From: Providencia burhodogranariea DSM 19968
Lineage (GTDB): Bacteria > Pseudomonadota > Gammaproteobacteria > Enterobacterales > Enterobacteriaceae
Direction: 5' to 3'
Length of the DNA stretch: 64,000 nt
Assembly (NCBI RefSeq): GCF_000314855.2
Contig: NZ_KB233224.1
Location: forward strand, 206,950-270,949
Shown here: in pieces, positions 37,176-47,611 of the stretch
How positions within the stretch are numbered: the first letter of the stretch is position 1
Layout: each line of letters begins with the position of its first letter
Program-made: the position numbers and the translations under genes
The notes under the pieces: generated by a model
The model's database searches: none
What the model saw: the letters and a program-made list of their open reading frames with translations, nothing else
What the model was told of the DNA's origin: nothing

Positions 37176-40100
37176 TTATTTAAAATCAGCGTACGGAACT
37201 AAAGGTTGAGGTGGTATATCCAAATTTCCAGACCACCCATCAACAGAGTATCGTAAATATAATAATGCATGGCTTGGTGTATAATCTTTAGCTTGCTGAA
37301 TATCAATAGAAGCACCAATAAACCAGTTCGGTGTTATTCTACGCTCAACTAAAAATGTCGTTGTATAGCCAATACTTTGTCCATACTTTCCTTTACTATT
37401 TCCAGAACTTCTCAGGATATCTTTATCACTTCCGCTTAAGTTATTCGCTTCAATCAGACGTGAAACAGGATATCTATTTTCATCTTTAGTATGAGAGTAA
37501 GACCAGGACACCGAACCTGCCAGCTCCCATGACCAATCCTCATTTCGCTGGCGATAATTTATAGGTAGACCAAAAGATATATATTGTTGTGGGCTATAAT
37601 ATCCGCCTTGGCCTAAAGTGTAACCACTCAAATCTTTTTGATAATGCCAAAGCATATTACTCAAACCAATAGAAACTTGACGGTCAGAGTCATTAATGAC
37701 TTTATAGTAATATCCCCCCATCCAGCGGAGACTTTCGTTATTAGCCACATTTTTTCCAGTTATAACATCTCCGGTCACATCTCCCCAGAATCCATGTCTA
37801 CCACCTAGATCATGGCTGCCACTTAATCCAATTCCAGTTCGACGTACACCTCCCCACGTTATATTTGTATTTGGATCTTTTTGGCCTCCAAAGGCTAATA
37901 ATGAACTGGCAATAGGTCGGCGATGCGCATTGAATGTTAAACCAACATCGCCAATTTTATCACTATATTCTATACCGCCAACCCAGTCAGTAACTTCAAA
38001 ACCTAATGGTGTTGTACCTATATCAAAACGAAGGCTGTCATTTTTCCAGCCTATCGCTAAACTATTTCCGCTATAACGCTGTTTTTTATCCCCGCTACAA
38101 GCAACATCATAGCAAGTACCAAACTCTTGACCCTCGCTATTCTTCAAATGACCCGAATTAAGGTTCACATTATCAATTCGTAGAAAAAGTGAACCATCTA
38201 CTAATGGAATATCACTTTGCAGCATTGTAGTTTGTGCGCGAAGTTTAGAATAACCACTTTTACCACTCGAGCCCCAATAGTCGTACTCTAGTGTAAAACG
38301 AACATCATCTTTTTTTGCTAAGTCTTCCGTATCTGAACGAATACTACTTTCTAACCAACTATCCGTTTCATTATGCTTAGTAAGATAAGTTAAACGTTCG
38401 CGATTCTCAGGCATTGAATCTGTCATTCCTAGGGCAACCATCGCTTTCGCATATCTATCTAATGCAACATCTCGTTGATTATTTTTGCCAAGCACTCGCG
38501 CAGAATCTCTTAATACTAAGGCTGAGTCTTCATTAGCTAATGCTGGGTTTTTATCAATTAAATGATTAAATATTTTATTTGCTTGTTCTATATCCCCACT
38601 CTCAGCAAGAATATTAGCAATCTGTCGTTGGTTATTGATTGAATAAGTTTCCAATACCCTAGAATCAGATATAGCCTTAATTTTCGTCATCGCTTGATAC
38701 GATTTATTCAAGCCCAATAACGCTTGAATTTCTCCTACTTGAGCTGATTCATTTTCAGGCTCAGTCGCTAAAATTTGCTGATACCCTTCTAATGCTCGTT
38801 GAAATTGATTATTTTCTAAATGCCAATCAGAAAGTAATGATAATTTTCTAATTTTATTAGAGGCGGTATCAGGCAACTTTTGAATTAACAAAATAGCTTC
38901 TTGCTCATGCCCTGCTTGCTTGAGCTTTAATGCATCAACGAGAACTTGATTAAATTCTAATTGCTGATGAAGTTCTTCAATATTTTCATTCCACTGACTG
39001 CGAGGTAACGAATTGATGACTTTCAACGCATTATTCGATTGATCGTTTGTAAAGTAATACAACGACTTAATATAAAAAGCATCAGGATTATTAGGGTTAT
39101 TACGGGTCACTGCTTGAATAATATTCTCAGCTTTCTGAGCATCATTAAGAGTATAATAACTTTTTGCTAGATGGTATGAGTTCCATAGGTTATCAGGATC
39201 CAACTGTAGAATCTGCTGCCTAACCTTAATTGCAATATCAGTATCTTTCTTTTTATCTGCTTGCTCGGCAAGATCTCCAAGCACTTTAGAGTATAAATAA
39301 GGGCCTTTATCATTAACAAGACGTTTTTGAGCTGGAGATAATGATTCTAAGAACTGATAGGCTTTATCTGATGATTGTAAAAAATATAGCTCAGTTATTC
39401 TTTGAATTGCATTAATATTTTTTTCATCAAATTGGAAAGCAGATAAATAATACTGTTCAGCCTTTTGAAACTCTTTCTCATGAGCATATGTATTGCCTAA
39501 CCCAATGAGTGCTTGTATACCTTTGGGATTAATTTTTAACGCAGTAAAGAAATAAGATTGTGCCTTCTGATATTGGCCATCTTCAATAGCCTTGTCAGCA
39601 AATGAAATTAATGACCAATATTTATTAGAGTTCAATCCCTCGCGCCAATAAATACTATCTTTATGATTTTTATCAGCATTTAATGCTGCTGATAAAAATT
39701 TTACGGCTTGATTATATTGCCCTTGCTGTGAATAAATAAGACCAATTTCGCCAAGTAATTCAGCATCATTTGACTTATTTTTCAATCCTTTAAGTAACAA
39801 AGGCAAAGCTAGTTTTTGTTCTTTAGCTGACTTACTACCTAATATTCGCATTCCCTCCGCACGAGAATAAAAAGCAGGATCCTTCATCTGTTGCTGTTGT
39901 TTTAAAAGTATCTTTTTAGCTGATTCTCGCTGCTCTTTTGCTGTAGGAAAAAGCCCTATCATCCTTTCTAATGCAGAAATACTTTTAGTACTTGTTGGCC
40001 AATTTTGAACCTCGTATAACCATAAGTTAGCCGCAATAAGTTCATTCTCTTTTCCTTTTCCCGATAATTGAGTTAAAAGTGAGAACGAATTTTCTGTTTT

Positions 40101-40688
40101 ACCAAAATAAAAATATCGTCGTGCTAAAGTTTCAATAACCAAAGCATTATCAGGATTCTCTTCATAAAGCGATTTTAATTTTTCTAAAGTTTCCTCTTTC
40201 TTATTGGGCGCATAAAAATAAACGTTCAGATACTCAATATGCAAACTAATTGTTGGGTAAGTACCCTCAAATAATTTATCGTATAATGTAACCGCCAGTG
40301 CGTGATTATCATCTTTAACCGCTTGTCTAGCTTCTTGTAATAAGTTAATCCCATCTGTACTAGACAAATGTTGACCTACTAAAGCTTCCTTCAAAGCATC
40401 AGAATTGGGAGATATCTTTTTTAATGAAACTATTAGCTCATCTGCTTTTTCAGTTTCACCTTGGCGAAGATAATAGCGAACTTTAGCCGCAATAAAATCA
40501 GGGTTATTTGCATCAATAAGCTCTAATCTAAATAATGCCTCTTCAACAATATCCTCCCTAAATGCATTCTCACCATTTTTAATTTGTGTAAGTAGCGAGA
40601 TTTGCTGTGGAGAATTATTAGCATATAAAGATGAACTGAGAAGTGTATTAATAGCCAATACACTAAAGATTAAAGAGAGCTTGTTCAT
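37176..40688 (-). CDS. bcsC: Cellulose export protein BcsC
   Basis: 1170 aa (E. coli 1157). A signal peptide (residues 1-24, ending SSLYANN) leads to about 19 tetratricopeptide repeats through roughly residue 790. The last ~340 residues are an outer-membrane beta-barrel, beginning near the WLESSIRSDTEDL segment and ending SGNLDIPPQPLVPYADFK. The periplasmic TPR scaffold and barrel guide cellulose out of the cell. I chose the ATG at 40688, which overlaps the bcsZ stop by one base (TAATG) and has GGAAGC upstream. The stop lies just before the operon terminator. Confidence 0.93.
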   Translation of the reverse strand: MNKLSLIFSVLAINTLLSSSLYANNSPQQISLLTQIKNGENAFREDIVEEALFRLELIDANNPDFIAAKVRYYLRQGETEKADELIVSLKKISPNSDALKEALVGQHLSSTDGINLLQEARQAVKDDNHALAVTLYDKLFEGTYPTISLHIEYLNVYFYAPNKKEETLEKLKSLYEENPDNALVIETLARRYFYFGKTENSFSLLTQLSGKGKENELIAANLWLYEVQNWPTSTKSISALERMIGLFPTAKEQRESAKKILLKQQQQMKDPAFYSRAEGMRILGSKSAKEQKLALPLLLKGLKNKSNDAELLGEIGLIYSQQGQYNQAVKFLSAALNADKNHKDSIYWREGLNSNKYWSLISFADKAIEDGQYQKAQSYFFTALKINPKGIQALIGLGNTYAHEKEFQKAEQYYLSAFQFDEKNINAIQRITELYFLQSSDKAYQFLESLSPAQKRLVNDKGPYLYSKVLGDLAEQADKKKDTDIAIKVRQQILQLDPDNLWNSYHLAKSYYTLNDAQKAENIIQAVTRNNPNNPDAFYIKSLYYFTNDQSNNALKVINSLPRSQWNENIEELHQQLEFNQVLVDALKLKQAGHEQEAILLIQKLPDTASNKIRKLSLLSDWHLENNQFQRALEGYQQILATEPENESAQVGEIQALLGLNKSYQAMTKIKAISDSRVLETYSINNQRQIANILAESGDIEQANKIFNHLIDKNPALANEDSALVLRDSARVLGKNNQRDVALDRYAKAMVALGMTDSMPENRERLTYLTKHNETDSWLESSIRSDTEDLAKKDDVRFTLEYDYWGSSGKSGYSKLRAQTTMLQSDIPLVDGSLFLRIDNVNLNSGHLKNSEGQEFGTCYDVACSGDKKQRYSGNSLAIGWKNDSLRFDIGTTPLGFEVTDWVGGIEYSDKIGDVGLTFNAHRRPIASSLLAFGGQKDPNTNITWGGVRRTGIGLSGSHDLGGRHGFWGDVTGDVITGKNVANNESLRWMGGYYYKVINDSDRQVSIGLSNMLWHYQKDLSGYTLGQGGYYSPQQYISFGLPINYRQRNEDWSWELAGSVSWSYSHTKDENRYPVSRLIEANNLSGSDKDILRSSGNSKGKYGQSIGYTTTFLVERRITPNWFIGASIDIQQAKDYTPSHALLYLRYSVDGWSGNLDIPPQPLVPYADFK

Positions 40689-41782
40689 TATTGCTTCCAA
40701 TTTGGGATTAACTGGCCTTGCTTATCAAAGGTAAAATATTTCTTTGTCGAACCTTGTGAAAATAACTTCAATACATAGCTATAATAGACATCGTCTCCAA
40801 GAATATCCGTTTCGATTTTTTTTTCTAAAATAGAAGCAACGGTTGTATTACCTATCGCAATCGGTAATAACGCATAAGCCATACCTACATTTCCATAACC
40901 TTGAGATTTTCCCGTACTTACATCAACTCTTTCTGGTGGGTATCCTAAATCAGAAACAAGCGATAACATGGGCTGCCACTGTTTTATTAATAATATTCTT
41001 TCTTCATTGTTTTCCGGTAACATACCTATCCATAAGTAAGAGCGTATTGAGTCATAGCTTCCCATGCCTTGAGTTCCTTCAACTCTCTGCAACCCTTTTC
41101 CTTCTTTCCACCATATCCAGTCAGGTACAAAACCCTTAACCGATGATTTCTGCAATAACTGTATACTGGTTTTTTCAATTTCCTTCCATGGGCTACCAAC
41201 TTGTGCAAAACGAGCCATGAGTTGTGGTGGCTGATAACTTGGATTTAGCTTCCACTCATTACCATGTACAAAGCCAACTTTTCCGGGTAATAGCATCCAG
41301 CCAAGCCCTGGAATATCCATTGTTTCTTCATTAGCGATTCGTTTTAATAATAAAAGCCCTTTCGACTTATATTTATCAATATTCCATAAACGCCCAGCTT
41401 CTAGTAACGAGTAGGCAATCCATGCATCAGAATCTGAAGCAGAGTTACTATCAATAACCCCCCAGTTGCCATTAGATTGCTTACCCCACAGCCAAGCAGG
41501 CAAATTTGAGGTTATATCTCCTTCAGATAAATTATTTTCTGTCCACTCAAGTAAATTTTGAAAGGCTTCTTTATCGTTTGCAACTAAAGCAAAAAACAGA
41601 GCATAGCTTTGCCCTTCTGATGTTGTGACTTTATTTTCAGTGCTTGGATCAATTACCCGCCCATCAGAGCTGATATATTCCTGTTTAAAGTAATCCCACT
41701 CAGGCCATTGAGTGCTGGCCTGAGCTGAAGTTAAACTCACAGTGAATAAAATAGATAGTATGCAAGAGATAACTATTCTCAT
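40688..41782 (-). CDS. bcsZ: Periplasmic endo-1,4-beta-glucanase BcsZ (GH8)
   Basis: 364 aa (E. coli 368). A signal peptide ends near TSAQA at residue 22. The glycoside hydrolase family 8 acid is the Glu in TTSEGQSYALFFALVA, and the conserved Asp lies in GSYDSIRSYLWIGM. It trims cellulose in the periplasm and is needed for normal secretion. It sits between bcsB (12 bp) and bcsC (1-base overlap). Confidence 0.93.
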   Translation of the reverse strand: MRIVISCILSILFTVSLTSAQASTQWPEWDYFKQEYISSDGRVIDPSTENKVTTSEGQSYALFFALVANDKEAFQNLLEWTENNLSEGDITSNLPAWLWGKQSNGNWGVIDSNSASDSDAWIAYSLLEAGRLWNIDKYKSKGLLLLKRIANEETMDIPGLGWMLLPGKVGFVHGNEWKLNPSYQPPQLMARFAQVGSPWKEIEKTSIQLLQKSSVKGFVPDWIWWKEGKGLQRVEGTQGMGSYDSIRSYLWIGMLPENNEERILLIKQWQPMLSLVSDLGYPPERVDVSTGKSQGYGNVGMAYALLPIAIGNTTVASILEKKIETDILGDDVYYSYVLKLFSQGSTKKYFTFDKQGQLIPNWKQ

Positions 41783-41794
41783 CTTTTTAACCTA

Positions 41795-44071
41795 CTATTT
41801 GGACAATAAACGGCGTCGACTGATTGAACTCATGATTTTCCATAATAAAAGCCCACAAATAATCACGACAGCAACTGCTAAAAATGAAAGTAAAATAGGA
41901 TGTGTCATAAATACAGCCCAAACTTTTTCCCACCATGGCAAATAACCCACATAGTATATTTCACCTACGCGTACACTATTCACTCCAGAATCTCTAATAA
42001 CTGAAACACTGTCTGACACAAAGTTTCTTTGACCGCTATCAGCTATCGTATTATTTAATAAAGAGAATCCTTTAGGATTATCAGCAAGCAAGGCGACTAT
42101 ACTACGATGCTCATTAAACGGAGATTGAAAACCAATAATAGCCGCAATATTTCCTTGAGAAGTAACTGTAGTTTGGCTATTCACCGCACTATCATTTGCT
42201 CTTGGACTCACCGCCAAAATAGGTGCTGGTCTCATTGGCATTTTTATCCAGCTTTTTGTTTTATTTAGTAATAGCTCTAAATTTTGATCATTTTTGAGTA
42301 ATTCATCAGACATTTCCCCTATGAATAGAATATCGGCATCTTTATTTTTTGCTGAATTCCAATCATCTGTTAGTGAAACATTGATCGCAGGGAAACCCGT
42401 TTGTGCACCAATCATTCCCATCGTATTTAATAGCGTGGAAACCTGTTCAGCGGACGCTTGAGAGGATGTTAAGACAATCGTTTCTGATAGATCTGCCATA
42501 CGCGAGAATGGAAATCCTGACTGGCTAAATGCACGTAAATCGGGCATGGCCATATAATGGCGGTAACCTGAAAAGTCGATAGTTGAGTTTTCATCAATAG
42601 TGACTGTATTCGGTATCGGTTGATAAGTAACACATTGTTCCGCTGAACCGCCTGCGATCGGATTACTATAATTAAACGTAAATTTTAATTGATTCTTTTC
42701 GCCTAATTTTAATGCAGGAATATCTAAGCTGTTATCAGGATAAAATAATCCCTGTACAAATGGGAGGCGCGTTAATAATGAGACCTCTTTTTGATTCGGT
42801 AAAAGCGCTTGAGATTTAATCAGTTGATCATTAAGGCTAACCAACATTTTAGAACCATCTTCTGTATTTGGCGCGGTATAACGATAGTCCAACCGCATTT
42901 CAATTCCTGAATCACGGAAAGTAAACAAATCAGGTGGCAAGCTTAAATCAACAGAAATAGGTTTAGGATTCAACCCCGTTGATTGTAGTTGACCTTTGTA
43001 ACTCACTAATTCAGCAAAGGAAATTGGTTTATCTGTTCTTACCCAGTTTGGTGCATCGTAAGGAACCCTAGGCGACAACATATCAATCTTATCAACGCTT
43101 ACTGCTGAGCCACGGAACAACAGCTCACCTTGAGCAATCCCTTTGGCGGCCTGTATTAAATCATCGTCATTACGACCTTGAACTAGCAATAATTTAATAT
43201 ACGGATTATCCGGGTGACTAATCATTTCAATCATAGGCCCTTGAACTTCAGGGAAGTCAGCCAGAAATTTGGGGCGCTTTTCATTCGTCATAAATACAAC
43301 ACTATGGCGATCTGGTAATTCATCTGTAAATACAGGGTAATTCTGATTACGCCATTTTGCCTTGGTACCAAGCCACGATGTCAGAATTGCTGCTGCATTT
43401 TGCTGTTTAATACTTGCAGCTTGACTAAAAATAATAGGTAAAGTCAGTTCACCTAAATCTCTTGAATCAAAAAAAGGAATTGGGAAATTTGAGAGATCGT
43501 TCTTCAACGCAAGCGCTTCAACATTCATATTCAAGTTACTTGCTTGGCTGACATCTAACCATAGCGTTGTACTAGCAGGGTTTTCACAAATATCACGATA
43601 GTGGCCAACAAACTCCATCCGAATTTGGTTAAAATCTTTTATATAACGTGTGTCTATGGGCAAGCTAGCTTTGGTTTTTTTGCCAAGGTCTTCTTTTTTA
43701 ATTGCTAATACACCCATTAACTCGTCGTTTAAAAAAACTTTTAATTGTGATTCTATGGGTAATAAAGAAGGGGATGGCGTGAACTCTAAATTTAAAAGCG
43801 CACTGGTCACCATTTGATCACTACGTACACCAAATTGAACATTTTCATCTGGTTGAACGCCTTTTAAATGAATAGGTCCATTTATAGGCGAAATTTTTGC
43901 GAAAGATAAATCTATATCCCATGTAGGTACAATAACCGATTGAATATCCGATTCAGGAACATGAGTCAAATTATCTTGAGTAAGGTTGCTTCCAATTGAT
44001 TCAAGAGCTGCATAACTGGAGCTAGCCATACTCAGTATCGCAGCCATTATTAATAAACTTTTTTTTCTCAT
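41795..44071 (-). CDS. bcsB: Cellulose synthase regulatory subunit BcsB
   Basis: 758 aa (E. coli 779). A signal peptide (MRKKSLLIMAAILSMASSSYA) leads a large periplasmic protein of carbohydrate-binding and flavodoxin-like domains, then a C-terminal transmembrane helix (THPILLSFLAVAVVIICGLL) that packs against BcsA. Strong landmarks are EFTPSPSLLPIESQLKVFLN, FPFSRMADLS and IGAQTGFPAINV. The ATG at 44071 gives the best signal peptide; ATGs at 44086 and 44107 are alternatives and none has a good ribosome site. The gap to bcsA is filled by a repeat element. Confidence 0.92.
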   Translation of the reverse strand: MRKKSLLIMAAILSMASSSYAALESIGSNLTQDNLTHVPESDIQSVIVPTWDIDLSFAKISPINGPIHLKGVQPDENVQFGVRSDQMVTSALLNLEFTPSPSLLPIESQLKVFLNDELMGVLAIKKEDLGKKTKASLPIDTRYIKDFNQIRMEFVGHYRDICENPASTTLWLDVSQASNLNMNVEALALKNDLSNFPIPFFDSRDLGELTLPIIFSQAASIKQQNAAAILTSWLGTKAKWRNQNYPVFTDELPDRHSVVFMTNEKRPKFLADFPEVQGPMIEMISHPDNPYIKLLLVQGRNDDDLIQAAKGIAQGELLFRGSAVSVDKIDMLSPRVPYDAPNWVRTDKPISFAELVSYKGQLQSTGLNPKPISVDLSLPPDLFTFRDSGIEMRLDYRYTAPNTEDGSKMLVSLNDQLIKSQALLPNQKEVSLLTRLPFVQGLFYPDNSLDIPALKLGEKNQLKFTFNYSNPIAGGSAEQCVTYQPIPNTVTIDENSTIDFSGYRHYMAMPDLRAFSQSGFPFSRMADLSETIVLTSSQASAEQVSTLLNTMGMIGAQTGFPAINVSLTDDWNSAKNKDADILFIGEMSDELLKNDQNLELLLNKTKSWIKMPMRPAPILAVSPRANDSAVNSQTTVTSQGNIAAIIGFQSPFNEHRSIVALLADNPKGFSLLNNTIADSGQRNFVSDSVSVIRDSGVNSVRVGEIYYVGYLPWWEKVWAVFMTHPILLSFLAVAVVIICGLLLWKIMSSISRRRLLSK

Positions 44072-44123
44072 TTTTAATATCATCATTATAAATTTATACA
44101 AGGTCATAACTGAACTGATCGGC

Positions 44124-44258
44124 TACACCGTAAGACTTCAAGCTGTATTGTGTACACAGTGAATAAAAACCACTCAACGACCAGAACCACATATTTAATG
44201 TGGTTTTAGGAATAGCTGTATTTATTGCCTGCATGCAACTCGAATTAATTTAGGTATA
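44124..44258. repeat. Dispersed palindromic element in the bcsA-bcsB gap
   Basis: One end (TACACCGTAAGACTTCAAGC) and the other (TGCAACTCGAATTAATTTAG then GTATA) match in inverted form the ends of the element at 31133-31207. The centre holds a perfect 8-bp hairpin (AACCACAT at 44185 with 44198-44205). It accounts for the gap between two genes that overlap in E. coli and could lower bcsB expression or stabilise the mRNA. Confidence 0.55.
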
Positions 44259-44265
44259 GTTAGCA

Positions 44266-46869
44266 TCAATTATCTAAATTAGTGCGTTGTTTACTATAAT
44301 TTGGTACGAAGCTATTTAACCAGCTAACCATCCCAACAAATCCCTTAAAAGGTATGTTAATAAATGTAGGTGACTTTTCAGAAAGAATTTGATATCCCTT
44401 AAAGCCTAATTTGAAAACATCCCACATACTTTGAATAGGTTTATCTTCCTTTAAGTTCTCTTGCCATAATGCCCAAGTATCTGCACGTGCAAAAGTACAT
44501 TGAATAAAATCAATATATTGTTGTTGATTTTCTAATTTAAGCTGTAAACCCGCCTCATTATTGTTGAGTCGAACCACTTCAGCAGGAAATAAAAATTCAC
44601 GCTGTCCTCGCTTTAATATCAAACTAATTTTATCTTCAACATTAACTACACCAGAAACAGATAATTTAATACCCACACCACCTTCCGAGTAATCAGATAA
44701 AACGCAAGGATATAAGTGGCCGGTTGAATTTATAATGATAGCCGGCATAGAAATGTTAATTCGATGAGATGTACGTACTTGTTTTGCTTCTAAAGAAACA
44801 GCAACGGCGCCACCAAGTATAATCATATTATATACAACCCATAGCATACTCATTATCACTGTAGGAATTTCATCTACGGAACCTACCGTTAAACGCCATA
44901 TACCAAAAATTAGCCCAACAATATTTAAGAATGCTAAAAAGAGATAAGGCTTATTAATTGTCCAATCAATATACTCCTTGTCAATTAATCCACCTTTTGC
45001 AGTTACGTTAAATTTACCTTTATGAGGATTAAATAAAGCAACCGTTGTTGGCCTTGCGATATACCAAGCTAAGACAGTTTCATAGATTTCACTCCACAAG
45101 GTGTGCCTATATTTACCCTGAATTTTTGAGTTGGCTAGGCTTGCAAGTACCATATGAGGTATCACATATAAAGCAATTGCGAGTGCTGGAGCAAAAATAA
45201 TGTAAGCATGAAAAAGTAAAAATGCGAGAGGTGCCGTTAGAAAGATAATCCTCGGGATCCCTGCAAGAAAATGCATCATCGCATTTACGTAACATAATCG
45301 TTGAATAAGTTTAAGACCCTTACCAAATAAAGGATTATCTAACCTAAAAATTTGTACCATCCCTCTTGCCCAGCGGATTCTTTGGCCGATATGAGAAGAT
45401 AAACTTTCCGTTGCTAAGCCTGCTGCTAATGGGATCCTTATATAAGCCGAACTCCATCCTCGACGATGAAGTTTTAATGATGTGTGGGCATCTTCTGTCA
45501 CAGTTTCTACTGCTATTCCACCAACTTCATCTAATGCAGTACGGCGAATAACTGCGCAGGAGCCACAAAAGAAAGTCGCATCCCACGTATCATTACCATC
45601 TTGCAATAAACCATAGAAAAGAGCGCCTTCATTTGGTGTTTTGCGGAAATTGCCAATATTACGTTCAAAGGGATCCGGCGAAAAAAAGTGATGAGGAGTT
45701 TGAACAACAGCTAAGCGATGTTCCTTAAGAAATGCACCCATTGTTAATTGTAGAAATGAGCGCGTTGGAATATGGTCACAGTCAAAAATAGTGACAAACT
45801 CACCTTTGGCAACTTTTAGTGCATTGTTGATATTACCGGCTTTTGCATATTCATGAGTTGGTCGTGCAATATAATGAACACCAGCCTCTTGAGCGAATTG
45901 TTGAAATTCATCTCTTCCGCCATCATCAAGAATATAAATATTTATTTTGTCTTTTGGCCAGTCGATACCTAAGCATGCATAAATCGTCGGTTTAACAACG
46001 CTTAATGGCTCATTGTACGTAGGAACCATAATATCCACAGTTGGCCAAGATGCACTTTCCACAGGTAATTGAACAGGTTTTCTATTTAAAGGCCAAATAG
46101 TTTGTACGAAGCCAAGAATAAGTACAAACCAAGCATATGTTTCAGCGCCAAGGAGTAATAACCCACAAATTAAACTTATTGGGTCATCCCAATTCAGAGT
46201 CGATGTATAGCGCCACCAGATATAACGGCAGGAGATAATTAATGAAAGAACAATCATCATTAATGAAGATAATCGACCAGGTATTCTGCGGATCACCATG
46301 GCAAAAAACCATAATGAAATAACAAAAATGAACTGCGACAACAGATCAAAAGGTTGAGTTATGCACAATAATGCAACCAATATTATTAATGTGGTAGTTA
46401 ATAAATATACACTTTTCTTGGTTAATGATAATTGAGAAAAACGGACTATTTTTTTCTCATCAGAGCCAACGCCTAACTCAAATTTATTTGGTAATTTTCC
46501 TAGCCAATGATGAAAGCGTGTTCTATAGCGATTACAAAACACAAAAAATGATCTCAGTAGCGCTGTATTAGAGTGTTGCTTTGACGGAAATTTAAAAACC
46601 AATAGACATACTGATTGAGTAAAGTAACGAAGAAAATCTAATGGCTTTGGGCTAATAGGGTTAATATTTGCATAATAATATTGATGCTTTGCTTTTAATT
46701 TCCGCCAAGCTTCAGAATTCGTATTACAGATCATGCCAAGAAAAAACAAACCTAAGCACATGATAATAGATGCAAAAAATGAGCTTTGGTTAGCTCTATA
46801 TATGCGATACCGTTGTCTAATCGCAAAAAAGGATACCTCTTGTAAAGTATCATAACCGTACTTAGACAT
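44266..46869 (-). CDS. bcsA: Cellulose synthase catalytic subunit BcsA
   Basis: 867 aa (E. coli 872). It is a multi-pass inner membrane family 2 glycosyltransferase that polymerises UDP-glucose. Motifs run in order: DDGGRDEF, FDCDHIPT (DxD), TEDAHTSLKLH (catalytic TED) and QRIRWARG (QxxRW). The C-terminal PilZ domain has RTSHR (RxxxR) and DYSEGG (DxSxxG), so c-di-GMP activation is expected. It starts next to the bcsQ stop. With bcsB, bcsZ and bcsC it forms the core synthase operon. Confidence 0.96.
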   Translation of the reverse strand: MSKYGYDTLQEVSFFAIRQRYRIYRANQSSFFASIIMCLGLFFLGMICNTNSEAWRKLKAKHQYYYANINPISPKPLDFLRYFTQSVCLLVFKFPSKQHSNTALLRSFFVFCNRYRTRFHHWLGKLPNKFELGVGSDEKKIVRFSQLSLTKKSVYLLTTTLIILVALLCITQPFDLLSQFIFVISLWFFAMVIRRIPGRLSSLMMIVLSLIISCRYIWWRYTSTLNWDDPISLICGLLLLGAETYAWFVLILGFVQTIWPLNRKPVQLPVESASWPTVDIMVPTYNEPLSVVKPTIYACLGIDWPKDKINIYILDDGGRDEFQQFAQEAGVHYIARPTHEYAKAGNINNALKVAKGEFVTIFDCDHIPTRSFLQLTMGAFLKEHRLAVVQTPHHFFSPDPFERNIGNFRKTPNEGALFYGLLQDGNDTWDATFFCGSCAVIRRTALDEVGGIAVETVTEDAHTSLKLHRRGWSSAYIRIPLAAGLATESLSSHIGQRIRWARGMVQIFRLDNPLFGKGLKLIQRLCYVNAMMHFLAGIPRIIFLTAPLAFLLFHAYIIFAPALAIALYVIPHMVLASLANSKIQGKYRHTLWSEIYETVLAWYIARPTTVALFNPHKGKFNVTAKGGLIDKEYIDWTINKPYLFLAFLNIVGLIFGIWRLTVGSVDEIPTVIMSMLWVVYNMIILGGAVAVSLEAKQVRTSHRINISMPAIIINSTGHLYPCVLSDYSEGGVGIKLSVSGVVNVEDKISLILKRGQREFLFPAEVVRLNNNEAGLQLKLENQQQYIDFIQCTFARADTWALWQENLKEDKPIQSMWDVFKLGFKGYQILSEKSPTFINIPFKGFVGMVSWLNSFVPNYSKQRTNLDN

Positions 46870-47606
46870 TTATAATGCATCCCTTGGCTGTAATAATGTA
46901 TAGCACCAAATAGCTAACGCATATGCTTCACTTGCACCAAGCGACTCCGGGCGGTATTGCCCAACTGGGCATTTTGATGCTGCCGCTTCAAGCATCGCTT
47001 CATCATGATGAATAGTTACTGGGATAATATTAGGTAATGAGTGGAGCCAATATTGATATATATCGCTTTGTAACTCACTTCTAATATCAAATTTATTTAT
47101 CAATATATGGTTTTTATATTCAGATTGATTCTGGAATATCCTAGAATGGCAATTCGTTTCAGGTACAGCAACATTAATTGCTATATCTGCATAATTTTCA
47201 AGTAAAGTGAAAAGGTCTCCATCATTTGTTGGGAGATCAATAATAATCCACTTATAGTCACTGTTATCTTTCAATTTATCTAGATTTGAAGACCAAAATT
47301 GAAATATGTTTTCACTTTCCAATATTGTTTTTTTTCTTTTCGAGCTAGATTTCCAAAGGGCATAAACAATAGATTATCTTGGTATTCCCACGCGGTACTT
47401 TCCCAGCATTTATTTTCAAATATAGCATTTGCCCATCCAGAGGCATCACTAAAATTGCTGTTAAAATGCAGACGTAATAAATTATCAGGTGACATATCAA
47501 TAATAATAACGCTATCGCCTAGCTTATGTAATTCCCATGCTAAGGCTGCAGATAAAGTTGTTGACCCGACGCCACCACGGACACCCTTAAGTGAAATAAT
47601 AGGCAT
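46870..47606 (-). pseudogene. bcsQ: bcsQ, ParA/MinD-like ATPase, frameshifted at an A8 run
   Basis: Two frames together cover BcsQ. The first (47606 to about 47335) has ISLKGVRGGVGSTTLSAALA (deviant Walker A), MSPDNLLRLHFN and LLFMPFGNLARKEKK. The second (to 46870) continues ESENIFQFWSSNLDKL, WIIIDLPTND (Walker B), HILINKFDIRS and HDEAMLEAAASKCPVGQYR. They join at eight A on the coding strand (47328-47335). One extra A, or a -1 slip, gives a 245-aa protein, close to the ~250 aa of E. coli. BcsQ helps place and activate the synthase at the pole. It may be a pseudogene, a phase-variable gene, a slippage-expressed gene or an assembly error. Both halves look well conserved, so decay, if any, is recent. 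Confidence 0.85.
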
Positions 47607-47611
47607 CCTAA

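Noticed and set aside
44185-44205. Intrinsic terminator between bcsA and bcsB
   Set aside because: On the operon strand the hairpin is followed by CTGG rather than a T-run; it is better explained as the centre of the dispersed element.
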